A stretch of 64,000 bases of DNA from Nonomuraea sp. SYSU D8015 (GTDB taxonomy: Bacteria > Actinomycetota > Actinomycetes > Streptosporangiales > Streptosporangiaceae), in contig NZ_VJYI01000006.1 in assembly GCF_008065375.1 (NCBI RefSeq), forward strand, positions 512,222-576,221, read 5' to 3'. This document shows positions 8,019 through 15,892 of this stretch, piece after piece. How positions within the stretch are numbered: position 1 is the first letter of the stretch; every line of letters begins with the position of its first letter. The position numbers and the translations under genes were made by a program. The notes under the pieces were generated by a model, which was given only the letters and a program-made list of their open reading frames with translations, made no database searches and was not told the DNA's origin.

Positions 8019-9680
8019 TCACACAGTGATCGCTCCGTCGGAGGCGGAGCCGACCGTGGCGACGTACTTGGCCAGCACACCCCGCTCGACCGGCCGCTCG
8101 GGCAGCCGCCAGGCGGCGCGTCGCTCCGCCAGCTCCGCCTCGGGCACCAGCAGGTCGAGCGTTCCGGCCGCACTGTCGATCACCACCGGGTCGCCGTCCC
8201 GGACCAGCGCGATCGGCCCGCCGCGGTACGCCTCCGGCGTCACGTGACCGATGACCAGTCCGTGCGAGACGCCGCTGAACCGGCCGTCGGTGACCAGCGC
8301 CACGGAGGAGCCGAGGCCCCGGCCGACGAGCGGGCCGGTGATCGAGAGCATCTCGCGCATGCCGGGACCGCCCGCCGGGCCCTCGTACCGGACGACGATC
8401 ACGTCCCCGGCCAGGATCCGGCCCTCCTGGATGGCGGTGTAGCACTCGTCCTCCGAGTCGAACACCCTGGCCGGGCCCTCGAACCGGAAGTCGTCCTTGC
8501 CGCCCAGCTTGAGCACGCAACCGCCGGGCGCGAGCGAGCCGCGCAGGATGGCCAGGGCGCCACGCGGCTTGAACGGCCGCTTCACGCTCGCCACGACCTC
8601 CTGCCCCGGCGCCTCGCGGGCGTCCGCGGCGACGTCGGCGAGCGTGCGGCCGTCCACCAGCGTGACGTTCTCACGCAGCAGCCCGGCCTCCAGCAGCCGC
8701 CGCACCACCAGCGAGGTCCCTCCGGCCCGCCACAGGTCGGCGGCCGTGTGGTCGCCGCCGCTCGGCTTGAGCCCCGTGATGATCGGGACCTCGCGGCACA
8801 CCGCGCCGATCTCGTCGATCTCCAGCGGCAGCCCGGCCTCGCGCGCTATGGCGAGCAGGTGCAGCACGGCGTTGGTGGAGCCGCCCATGGCCGCGACCGA
8901 GACGATCGCGTTGTGCAGGGCGTCCGCGGTCAGCACCCGCGAGGGGCGGGCGTCGCGGGCCAGGGCCGCCATGGCGATCTCGCCGACCCGCCGGGCGGCG
9001 GCGTTCTTCTCCTCGGCCACCGCCGGGATGTCGCCGACCCCGAACGGCGCCAGGCCCAGGAAGTCGGCGACGCTGCCCATGGTGTTGGCGGTGTATTGAG
9101 CGGCGCAGGTGCCGGCGCCGGGGCAGGCGTGCCTGGCCAGGTCGTCCAGCTCGGACTGGTCCAGGCGGCCGACCGCCCGCTCGCCGAGCGCCTCCCACAT
9201 GTCCTGGATCGTCACGTCCCGCCCGCGCCATCGGCCCGGCATCATGCTGCCGCTGTAGAGGACCACGGACGGCACGTCCAGCCGGGCCAGCGCCATGATC
9301 GCCGCGGGCACCGTCTTGTCGCAGCCGACGATCGCCACCAGCGCGTCGAAGCCGTGCGCGCGGCCCATCAGCTCGATCGAGTCGGCGATGACCTCGCGGC
9401 TGATCAGCGAGGCACGCATGCCCGGCGTGTGCATGGTGAGGTTGTCGGAGACCGCGATCGTGTTGAACTCCATCGGCATGCCGCCTGCCGCCCGCACCCC
9501 CTCGGCCACGTGAGCGGCCAGCTCGCGGTGGGTGAGGTTGCACGGCATCGTGCCGGTCCAGGTGGAGGCGATGCCGACCACGGGGCGGCGCATCTCCTCC
9601 TCCGACATCCCCATGGCGTAGAGGTGTGAGCGGGCGGGCGCGCGGTCCGGATCGTCGGCGATGTGCATTCTGGTGGTCAC
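8019..9680 (-). CDS. ilvD: Dihydroxy-acid dehydratase (IlvD/Edd family)
   Basis: Iron-sulfur enzyme that converts 2,3-dihydroxy-3-methylbutanoate (or -pentanoate) to the 2-oxo acid, the third common step of branched-chain amino acid synthesis. About 553 residues. Cluster ligands and signature stretches are present: TMPCNL, VGCDKTVPAAIMA, HACPGAGTCAAQYTANTM, and VTDGRFSG near the C terminus. Related sugar-acid dehydratases share this fold, so the branched-chain role is likely but not certain. GTG at 9680 overlaps the upstream saccharopine-dehydrogenase-like gene; ATG at 9668 is an alternative. The pair is probably translated as an operon. Confidence 0.87.
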   Translation of the reverse strand: MTTRMHIADDPDRAPARSHLYAMGMSEEEMRRPVVGIASTWTGTMPCNLTHRELAAHVAEGVRAAGGMPMEFNTIAVSDNLTMHTPGMRASLISREVIADSIELMGRAHGFDALVAIVGCDKTVPAAIMALARLDVPSVVLYSGSMMPGRWRGRDVTIQDMWEALGERAVGRLDQSELDDLARHACPGAGTCAAQYTANTMGSVADFLGLAPFGVGDIPAVAEEKNAAARRVGEIAMAALARDARPSRVLTADALHNAIVSVAAMGGSTNAVLHLLAIAREAGLPLEIDEIGAVCREVPIITGLKPSGGDHTAADLWRAGGTSLVVRRLLEAGLLRENVTLVDGRTLADVAADAREAPGQEVVASVKRPFKPRGALAILRGSLAPGGCVLKLGGKDDFRFEGPARVFDSEDECYTAIQEGRILAGDVIVVRYEGPAGGPGMREMLSITGPLVGRGLGSSVALVTDGRFSGVSHGLVIGHVTPEAYRGGPIALVRDGDPVVIDSAAGTLDLLVPEAELAERRAAWRLPERPVERGVLAKYVATVGSASDGAITV

Positions 9681-9694
9681 ATATCCATGATTCC

Positions 9695-10915
9695 TCACTG
9701 CTCCCTTATGCCCCACGGTGAGCCGTACTCCACAAGAAGGTCCAGGAACGGCCGTGGTTCGAACGCCTCGGGCCCCAGCACGCCGGTGCCCTTCCAGACG
9801 CCCTCCGCCAGCAGCTCAAGCGCGACCACCGGGTTGACGGCGGTCTGCCAGACGACGGCCTGGGAGCCGTACTCGCGCATGGACCACTGGTTGTCCACGA
9901 CGTGGTAGAGATACACCTCGCGCGGCCGGCCGTCCTTGACGCCCTTCACCCACGTGCCGGCGCAGGTCTTGCCGTGCATGCGGTCGCCGAGCTCGGCCGG
10001 GTCGGGCAGCACGGCCGCGACCACGTCCCGCGGCGCCACCCTCGCGGTGCCGCGATCGGTCCGCACCGGGACCGGCTCGGTGCTGTCCACGCCCAACGCG
10101 TGCAGGGTCTTGAGGGTGCCGATGAAGTCCTCGCCGAGGCCGTACTTGAAGGTCACCCGCCGCGCCGGGATCCACCGGGGGACGAGCAGCACCTCCTCGT
10201 GCTCGACGTTCACGCACTCGACCGGGCCGATGCCCTCGGGGAAGTCGAAGACCTCCGGCTCGCTGAACGGCTCCGTCGTGTACCAGCCGCGGTCCTTGTC
10301 GTAGATGACCGGCGGGTTGAGGCACTCCTCGATCGTGGTCCAGATGGAGAACGACGGGGCGAACTCGTAGCCCTCGACCGTGAGGTTCGCGCCGTCCCTG
10401 ATGCCGATCTCCTCGATCTCGTCGAAGAGCTCGTCGGCGGCGTACCGGGCGAACACGTCGGCGAGCCCGGGCTCCACGCCCATGCCGACCAGCGCCAGCC
10501 TGCCTTTCGCCGTCCATTCCTCTTCCCGGGCGAACTGCTCGTCGCCCAGCTTGACGCCGACCTCCTCGTACGGGCGCTCGGGGTGCGGCTTCGACATCGA
10601 CATCGCCATGTCGAGATAGTCGGCTCCGCCCGCGAGCGCCGCCTCGAACAGCGGCAGCACGAAACGCGGGTCGGTGGCGTTGAGCAGAACGTCGCACCCG
10701 TGCTCGGCGAGCAGCGCGGTGACGGCGGCCGAGTCGGCGGCGTCGATCCTGGCCGGGGTGAACCTGCCGGCGCGCTCGCCCAGCGCGGCGACGGCCGCCT
10801 TCGCGCGGGGGAGGTCGTAGTCGGCGACGACCATGTGGTCGAAGAAGGGGCGACGGGCGGCTATCCGGGTGATGGCGGTGCCCACGCCGCCGGCTCCCAC
10901 GAGAAGGATACGCAT
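9695..10915 (-). CDS. Saccharopine dehydrogenase-like oxidoreductase
   Basis: Protein of 406 residues with an N-terminal Rossmann fold (MRILLVGAGGVGTAI) and the saccharopine dehydrogenase C-terminal domain (about 125-370, including GLADVFARYAAD and CAGTWVKG). In bacteria such proteins act on lysine-pathway imines, carboxynorspermidine or unknown amino acid conjugates. It overlaps the downstream ilvD start and is divergent from a TetR regulator whose start is 102 bp away, so it is a likely target of that regulator. Confidence 0.87.
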   Translation of the reverse strand: MRILLVGAGGVGTAITRIAARRPFFDHMVVADYDLPRAKAAVAALGERAGRFTPARIDAADSAAVTALLAEHGCDVLLNATDPRFVLPLFEAALAGGADYLDMAMSMSKPHPERPYEEVGVKLGDEQFAREEEWTAKGRLALVGMGVEPGLADVFARYAADELFDEIEEIGIRDGANLTVEGYEFAPSFSIWTTIEECLNPPVIYDKDRGWYTTEPFSEPEVFDFPEGIGPVECVNVEHEEVLLVPRWIPARRVTFKYGLGEDFIGTLKTLHALGVDSTEPVPVRTDRGTARVAPRDVVAAVLPDPAELGDRMHGKTCAGTWVKGVKDGRPREVYLYHVVDNQWSMREYGSQAVVWQTAVNPVVALELLAEGVWKGTGVLGPEAFEPRPFLDLLVEYGSPWGIREQ

Positions 10916-10981
10916 GACGATAAATCCCCTTATAGATGCTTTTGGGGGGCGGTGTCGTCAATCCAACTCGACTACGCTCAT

Positions 10982-10998
10982 CAACGTCAATGGCGTTG
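10982..10998. promoter_or_regulatory. Inverted repeat in divergent promoter region, possible TetR operator
   Basis: CAACG (10982-10986) and CGTTG (10994-10998) form an inverted repeat with a 7-bp centre, 20 bp ahead of the TetR start and within the only intergenic space shared with the saccharopine dehydrogenase-like gene. Confidence 0.4.
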
Positions 10999-11017
10999 GC
11001 ATAAGGAGGGATCCGGC

Positions 11018-11728
11018 GTGGCCAAGCGGGTGGTTCCGGAGGCGGCGCGCAGGCGGCGGCGTCCCACCAAACAGGGGCAGGTCCTCACGCATCAGCTCAT
11101 CGTGGAGACCGCGCTGCGGATGCTGCGCGAGCACGGCGCGGCCGGCCTGACCGCCCGCCGGCTCGGGCTGGCGCTGGGCGCCGACGCCAGCACCGTGTAC
11201 CGCTACTTCCGCGGCATGGACGACCTGATCCTGGCCATCGCGGACGAGCTGTTCGGGCAGGCGATCGCCGGCTGGTCCTCCGGCGGCGACTGGCGGGCCG
11301 ACCTGCGTGAGCTCGGGCTGCGCATTCACAACGCGTACCTGGCGCACCCGCAGGCCGCCGTGCTGACCGCCAGCCGGGTGACCGGGCGTCCCAACGAGGT
11401 GGCCACCGACGAGATCATCCTCGGCGTCCTGCGCGGGGCCGGCTTCCCGGACGGCGAGGCGGTGCGGATCTACCACGCGTTCATCGACCAGGCGCTGGCC
11501 TTCGCCATCCTGGACGCCGCCACGCTGGCGCTGCCCCCGGCCGCGCGGGAGGCCGACGAGGAGGTGTGGCGGAACACGTACGCACGCCTGCCCGCCGCCA
11601 CTCACCCGAACATCGCCGCCACGGCGCCGCTGCTGGTCGCCCGCATGAACGACAGCGCCTACCCGACGGCCCTCGACATGCTCCTGTCCAGCGCCGCCGC
11701 CTCCCGCGACCCAGGCCGTCCGGCGTAG
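11018..11728 (+). CDS. TetR-family transcriptional regulator
   Basis: DNA-binding repressor-type protein of 236 residues. The helix-turn-helix is in GAAGLTARRLGLALGADAST followed by VYRYFRGMDDLILAIADEL, with a basic N-terminal extension (KRVVPEAARRRRRPTKQ). The C-terminal half is the ligand-binding helical domain. GTG at 11018 has AAGGAGGG upstream. It is divergent from the saccharopine dehydrogenase-like/ilvD pair and is likely to control it and itself. Confidence 0.9.
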   Translation: MAKRVVPEAARRRRRPTKQGQVLTHQLIVETALRMLREHGAAGLTARRLGLALGADASTVYRYFRGMDDLILAIADELFGQAIAGWSSGGDWRADLRELGLRIHNAYLAHPQAAVLTASRVTGRPNEVATDEIILGVLRGAGFPDGEAVRIYHAFIDQALAFAILDAATLALPPAAREADEEVWRNTYARLPAATHPNIAATAPLLVARMNDSAYPTALDMLLSSAAASRDPGRPA

Positions 11729-11783
11729 CCGTCTCAGGGTGGCAAGCAGGAGCGCCAGGGCGGCCATGGCCTATTTAGTGGTG

Positions 11784-12671
11784 TCAGCTGAGAAGACGAG
11801 GGGCGAGCTCCTCGAGCTGGTCGACCGCGGCGGCCAGATCGTCCGTCAAAGGGTGGAGCAGGACGTGGTCGGCGCCCGCGGCCAGATGCCGCTCCAGCCG
11901 GGTGGCGACCGCGTCCCGGTCTCCCCAGGCCAGGACGGCGTCGACGAGGCGGTCGCTGCGCTCGCCCGCGAGGTCGGCGTCCCCGTAGCCGAGCCTGCGG
12001 TAGTTGGCGGTGTAGGGGTTGTGGGTGTTGCCGCCGCCGCGGCCGAACAGCGCGCGCATCCGCCCCCGTGCCCGGACCGGGTCGGTGTCGAGGACGAGGG
12101 CCTGGTGCGGGATGAGCAGAGCGTCGGGGCCGAGAGCCCCGCGGGCGGCCTCGGTGTGCTCGACCGGTTGCAGGAACGGATGCGCGCCATCGGTCCGTTC
12201 GGCTGCCAACGCGTGGGCCTTCGGTCCCAGGGCCGCGAGGACGCGCGGGTAGCGGGCGTCGGGCAGGATGCGGGCGGCGGCCTCGTCCATGGCGTCCAGG
12301 TAGGCGCGCGTCGCGCTCAGCGGTCGCTCCCCGCGAGGCCCGCCGAGGCCGAGAAGCAGCCGCCCCGGGTGAGCCTCTGTGAGGGTGGCGGCCCCGGTGT
12401 GCATCGCCATCGGGTCGCGCATCGTGATGTTGGCGATGCCGGCGCCCGCGACGAGCGTGGTGGTGGCACTCAGGACGACGGCGAGCTGGGTGAAGATCTC
12501 ACGTCCGCCGATCGGCGAGGACGCCGGGGGCTCACCGGTCCACAGCGAGCCGTACCCGAGCTGCTCGATGCGCGCGAACTGATCGCGCTGCCGTGCCACC
12601 GGCGTGGTCAGCAGCGTCATCGGCGGGACCCACACGCCGAACCGGCCGAGCCGATCTGCCGGGGTCGTCAT
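11784..12671 (-). CDS. LLM-class F420-dependent oxidoreductase
   Basis: Luciferase-like monooxygenase fold of about 295 residues. It starts MTTPADRLGRFGVWVPP, contains FARIEQLGYGSLWTGEPP and a glycine-rich LLLGLGGPRGER, and ends DHVLLHPLTDDLAAAVDQLEELAP, all typical of F420-dependent members with a TIM-barrel. These use reduced or oxidised F420 with diverse substrates. Its ribosome-binding site GGAGGGAGG lies inside one arm of a 15-bp inverted repeat shared with the divergent TetR gene, which is the likely regulator. Confidence 0.88.
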   Translation of the reverse strand: MTTPADRLGRFGVWVPPMTLLTTPVARQRDQFARIEQLGYGSLWTGEPPASSPIGGREIFTQLAVVLSATTTLVAGAGIANITMRDPMAMHTGAATLTEAHPGRLLLGLGGPRGERPLSATRAYLDAMDEAAARILPDARYPRVLAALGPKAHALAAERTDGAHPFLQPVEHTEAARGALGPDALLIPHQALVLDTDPVRARGRMRALFGRGGGNTHNPYTANYRRLGYGDADLAGERSDRLVDAVLAWGDRDAVATRLERHLAAGADHVLLHPLTDDLAAAVDQLEELAPRLLS

Positions 12672-12674
12672 AAT

Positions 12675-12725
12675 CGGAGCCTCCCTCCGGTTATTGGGAG
12701 CACTAATATACGGAGGGAGGCTCCG
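12675..12725. promoter_or_regulatory. Perfect 15-bp inverted repeat between divergent LLM oxidoreductase and TetR genes
   Basis: CGGAGCCTCCCTCCG (12675-12689) and CGGAGGGAGGCTCCG (12711-12725) are exact inverse complements separated by 21 bp. Each arm carries the ribosome-binding site of the gene that points away from the centre: the arm is followed by ATTATG on the minus strand and by GTTTGTG on the plus strand. The spacer holds AT-rich ACTAATATA. It may act as operator, as mRNA hairpin, or both. Confidence 0.6.
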
Positions 12726-12750
12726 GTTTGTGAACCCCGAGGAGGAACAG

Positions 12751-13329
12751 GTGGCCGACAGCAGGGCCCCACGTGCCATGCGGGCGGACGCACGACGCAA
12801 CCGTGACCGGCTGCTGGCGGAGGCACGTGCCGCTTTCCTCGACCATGGCACCGACGCCTCACTGGAGGACATCGCCGCCCGTGCCGGGGTCGGGGTCGGC
12901 ACGCTGTACCGGCATTTCCCCACCCGCGAGGCGCTCCTGGAGGCACTGCTGCGCGAGCGGTTCGACGCCCTCACCACCAAGGCGCGACGCTTGGCCGGCC
13001 ATTCCTCCGCCCGTGACGCGCTGATCGCGTGGACTCTTGACTTCGTGGAGACCACCACCACCTACCGCGGCCTGACCGCGGCGGTGATGGCGACATTGCG
13101 TGACCCGGCCTCGGCCCTGCACGCCTCTTGCGAGGCGATGCGCGGAGCGGGCACGGCCCTGCTGATCCGTGCGCAGGAAGCCGGGGACGTGCGTGCCGAC
13201 GTCGCGCCGGTCGAGTTCCTCGCCCTGGTCGCGGGCGTCTCATGGGCGGGCGAGCAGATGGCGGGCGGTGGGCTCCGCGGCGACCGCCTCCTCCCGCTGC
13301 TCTTCGAGGGCCTGGAACGGCGAGACTAG
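12751..13329 (+). CDS. TetR-family transcriptional regulator
   Basis: Regulator of about 192 residues. The helix-turn-helix is TDASLEDIAARAGVGVGTLY followed by RHFPTREALLEALL; the C-terminal domain (TetR C-terminal family type with WAGEQMAGGG) would bind an inducer. GTG at 12751 follows GAGGAGGAACAG. GTG at 12730 is a possible earlier start with its own ribosome-binding site in the inverted repeat. It is divergent from the F420-type oxidoreductase. Its stop overlaps the convergent XRE gene by 4 bp. Confidence 0.9.
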   Translation: MADSRAPRAMRADARRNRDRLLAEARAAFLDHGTDASLEDIAARAGVGVGTLYRHFPTREALLEALLRERFDALTTKARRLAGHSSARDALIAWTLDFVETTTTYRGLTAAVMATLRDPASALHASCEAMRGAGTALLIRAQEAGDVRADVAPVEFLALVAGVSWAGEQMAGGGLRGDRLLPLLFEGLERRD

Positions 13330-14111
13330 GCGCTGAGCCGCCTGAGGATCGCCGCCGTGGTCTCGTCGGCGGGCAGGAACGCTTCGAGGCGCAGCTCGGA
13401 CAGCGTGACGTCGAGGGCGGTCGCGAACGACGTCAGCGTGGTGATGAGGCGCAGCTCGCCTTCCGGCACCCGCAGCCGCAGCGGTACGGCGAAGCCCAGG
13501 TGCTCGGCCGGCGGATCGAGGTCGGGGAGGTAGCCGTCCAGCTCGGCCACGAACTCCTCCAGCGCCGCATCGGGGCTCCGCCGTGCCTGCCCGCGCAGGC
13601 TGGCAGTGATGTGGCGGCCCCACTCGGCCAGGTTCTCCACCCTGCGGGCCATCCCCTGGGGATGCAGGGCCAGGCGCAGCACGTTGATCGGAGGCTCCAG
13701 CAGCGCGGGCGCGGCGCCCTCGCAGAGCACGCCGAACGCCGGATTGGCGGCCACCAGCTCGCCGTACGGCCGCACGACGACCGCGGGATACGGCATGTGC
13801 CCGGCGAGAATGCTTTCCAGCGCTTCCCGTACCGGGCCCAGCTCGGGGGCGTCGAGACGCGACTCGGCGTAGATCGGCGCGTAGCCGGCGGCGAGCAGGA
13901 GGTCGTTCCGCTCCCGCAGCGACAGGCCGAGGGACTCGGCGAGCCGCACCACCATGGCGCGTCCTGGTCGGGAGCGTCCCTGCTCGAGGAAGCTCAGGTG
14001 GCGCTGGGTCGTGTCGGCCTTGATCGCCAGATCGAGCTGGCTGAAGCGGCGACGCGTCCGCCAGCACCGCAGCTCACGAGCGAACTGATCAGGTTCCGCC
14101 GGCACCGTCAT
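13326..14111 (-). CDS. XRE-family regulator with MmyB-type ligand-binding domain
   Basis: About 261 residues. The N-terminal helix-turn-helix (about 8-65) includes RRFSQLDLAIKADTTQRHLS and FLEQGRSRPGRAMVVRLAES. The remainder matches the MmyB-like domain: VVRPYGELVAANPAF, NVLRLALHPQGMA and a C-terminal LRLRVPEGELRLITTLTSF. Such proteins are common actinomycete repressors with fatty-acid-like ligands. ATG at 14111 follows GGGGAC; ATG at 14123 is possible. It is divergent from the SnoaL-like gene 86 bp away, which is a likely target. Confidence 0.9.
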   Translation of the reverse strand: MTVPAEPDQFARELRCWRTRRRFSQLDLAIKADTTQRHLSFLEQGRSRPGRAMVVRLAESLGLSLRERNDLLLAAGYAPIYAESRLDAPELGPVREALESILAGHMPYPAVVVRPYGELVAANPAFGVLCEGAAPALLEPPINVLRLALHPQGMARRVENLAEWGRHITASLRGQARRSPDAALEEFVAELDGYLPDLDPPAEHLGFAVPLRLRVPEGELRLITTLTSFATALDVTLSELRLEAFLPADETTAAILRRLSA

Positions 14112-14197
14112 GTCCCCATTCATACTGGACGTCCGCGGCGGCGCGATTCCCTTCAGGGAATCGCCGCGCCGCCCGGATCGGCCGCACACTGCTGCGC

Positions 14198-14632
14198 ATG
14201 AGCAACGCAGTTGATGTGAAGCACTTGGCCGACCGTTATGTCGCCCAGTGGAACGAGCCCCATCCGGCGGCGCGCAGCGCGCTCATCCGCGAGGTCTGGG
14301 CGCCCGACGGGATCCAGGTTCTGGTCGACCCGCCCGAGGCGATCCGGGACGCCGCCGCGGCGCTCGCGTTTCCCGTGCCACCGCTGGAGGTCCGCGGCCA
14401 CGACGCCTTGACCGCCAGGGTGACCCGGGCCTACGAGATGTTCGTCGCGCCGGGCGAGCACGTCTTCGAGGCCGCCGAAGAGCCGTTCCTCCTGCTGCCC
14501 GGCGTGCTCGGCATCCGGTGGTCGATGGTGTCGACCCGCACGGGCGAGCGCGTCGGCGGCGGCCTGGACATCCTGGCCCTGGACGAGGAGGGCCGGGTCC
14601 GTACCGACCACCAGTTCATCGGGACGGATTGA
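14198..14632 (+). CDS. SnoaL/NTF2-like protein
   Basis: 144-residue protein with the alpha+beta cone fold pattern of the NTF2/SnoaL-like superfamily: LADRYVAQWNEPHP at the N terminus, EVWAPDG, and a C-terminal DILALDEEGRVRTDHQFIG. Family members are polyketide cyclases, isomerases, dehydratases or small-molecule binders. It is divergent from the XRE/MmyB regulator. Its TGA overlaps the ATG of a small frame at 14632. Confidence 0.8.
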   Translation: MSNAVDVKHLADRYVAQWNEPHPAARSALIREVWAPDGIQVLVDPPEAIRDAAAALAFPVPPLEVRGHDALTARVTRAYEMFVAPGEHVFEAAEEPFLLLPGVLGIRWSMVSTRTGERVGGGLDILALDEEGRVRTDHQFIGTD

Positions 14633-14712
14633 TGCGTTTCGACAGCGCCGTGCCCCCGCCGTTCGAGGCGTTGTTCATCCCCGTGCTCATCCCCGTGTTC
14701 ATCCCCGTCTGA
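14632..14712 (+). CDS. Possible 26-residue peptide with FIPV repeats
   Basis: The ATG overlaps the stop of the SnoaL-like gene (TGATG), an arrangement that favours translational coupling. The peptide begins MRFDSAVPPPF and ends FIPVLIPVFIPV, a hydrophobic repeat encoded by three tandem 12-bp units (14673-14708). No family is recognised and the frame may be fortuitous. Confidence 0.25.
   Translation: MRFDSAVPPPFEALFIPVLIPVFIPV
14673..14708 (+). repeat. Three tandem 12-bp repeats
   Basis: GTTCATCCCCGT, GCTCATCCCCGT, GTTCATCCCCGT in direct tandem. Each encodes FIPV or LIPV in the coupled small frame. Confidence 0.9.
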
Positions 14713-14729
14713 CCGGCGGCCACAGGCGC

Positions 14730-15737
14730 TCACAGACGGCGCTGAGCGATGCGTTTGCTGATTCCGGCCAGGGACTCGTCGGCCATGAGCGAGGGCAGAC
14801 GGGGCGCGTCCTCGTCGATCTGACGCAGCACCGCGGGCTGGTCGCCCGAGAAACGCGTCCAGGCGCGCAGCACCTCGGGCATCGCCGCGACGGCCGCGTC
14901 CGACATGATCGCCTCTCGGGGCAGCCACGAGGTCAGGAACTGCGACACCCTGGCCGGGCTCCACCACAGCGGCCGATCCCCGATGAACTCGGCCAGCCTC
15001 TCGAACGCCTCCCGCGCCCCCGGCAGGTCGGGCAGCTCGTCGAAGCGCGACATGGTGTCGTCGCCGGGCGCCCGTACGAGACCCGGCACGCCGCGGGCGC
15101 GGGCGATGGCCAGTGGACGGACCTGGGGCAGTGTGTTGGCGACCGCCGTTCCCATGATCCGGTCGCCCAGCTCGAACGCGTCGAGGATGCGCCCCGCGAC
15201 CACCCCGGGATCGGCCGGCCACAGCCCCAGGTCGTCGAGGAACTTCACCTCCTCGACCAGCGCGTCGACCGCCAGCCCGCCGTTCGGCTGGTCGATACCC
15301 ACGACGAGGATGTGCGGCTCCTTGCCGTTCTCGTACCGGAAGGACAGGCTGGCGAGGGTCTGCTCGCCGTACGGGTCGGCCTTGCCGTACCACGCGCCCT
15401 CGCACCTGACCCGGCCCATCCGGCGCACCCACTCGGGCAGCGTGCCCACGAGCCCTTCCGCGGCCCGCGCGTACGCCGCCGCGGCCGCCGCTCCGTCCGC
15501 GTCATCAGCGGCGGTCTCCGGGCCGGCGCCGCCGGTGTTGACGGCGGCCAGAGCCACGAGGGTGAGCCGCGCTTCCGCCCCGCCGTCCTCCGCCAGCTCC
15601 CGCAGGAAGGGCTCCACCGCGTCCGGTGCGAGAGCGGCCGTGAGCCGCGCCGCCCATAGCTCCGTGCGTAGCGGGGAATGCCACCTGAGCAGGTCTCGGG
15701 CCTGGGTGATGGCGGTGGAAAACGCTGATGTGCTCAC
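14730..15737 (-). CDS. Conserved hypothetical protein
   Basis: 335-residue soluble protein of unknown function with actinomycete codon usage. An Ala/Asp-rich linker (about 75-95) separates an alpha-helical N-terminal part (LLRWHSPLRTELWAARLTA) from a mixed domain containing HILVVGIDQPNGG and WYGKADPYGEQTLASLSFRY. The C-terminal region is helical (RFSGDQPAVLRQIDEDAPRL). It starts ATG 15737 and stands alone on the minus strand, 18 bp after the small repeat frame and 156 bp from tex. Confidence 0.75.
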   Translation of the reverse strand: MSTSAFSTAITQARDLLRWHSPLRTELWAARLTAALAPDAVEPFLRELAEDGGAEARLTLVALAAVNTGGAGPETAADDADGAAAAAAYARAAEGLVGTLPEWVRRMGRVRCEGAWYGKADPYGEQTLASLSFRYENGKEPHILVVGIDQPNGGLAVDALVEEVKFLDDLGLWPADPGVVAGRILDAFELGDRIMGTAVANTLPQVRPLAIARARGVPGLVRAPGDDTMSRFDELPDLPGAREAFERLAEFIGDRPLWWSPARVSQFLTSWLPREAIMSDAAVAAMPEVLRAWTRFSGDQPAVLRQIDEDAPRLPSLMADESLAGISKRIAQRRL

Positions 15738-15892
15738 CGTTCGACCGTATCGCCCCGGCCCCGCCCGTACGACGCCGCCACGTTCCGCCCGCAGCGGAGC
15801 CGGATGAATCCCTTCAGGATCAGGAGGTCCTTCGGGCGTCGGTGTCCACGCCGACGCCCGAAGCCGTCACCCACGGAAGGGCTCGCGACCGT

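Noticed and set aside
9902..11017. Long N-terminal extension of the TetR frame over the saccharopine dehydrogenase-like gene
   Set aside because: Low-complexity antisense sequence; the GTG at 11018 with AAGGAGGG is the proper start.
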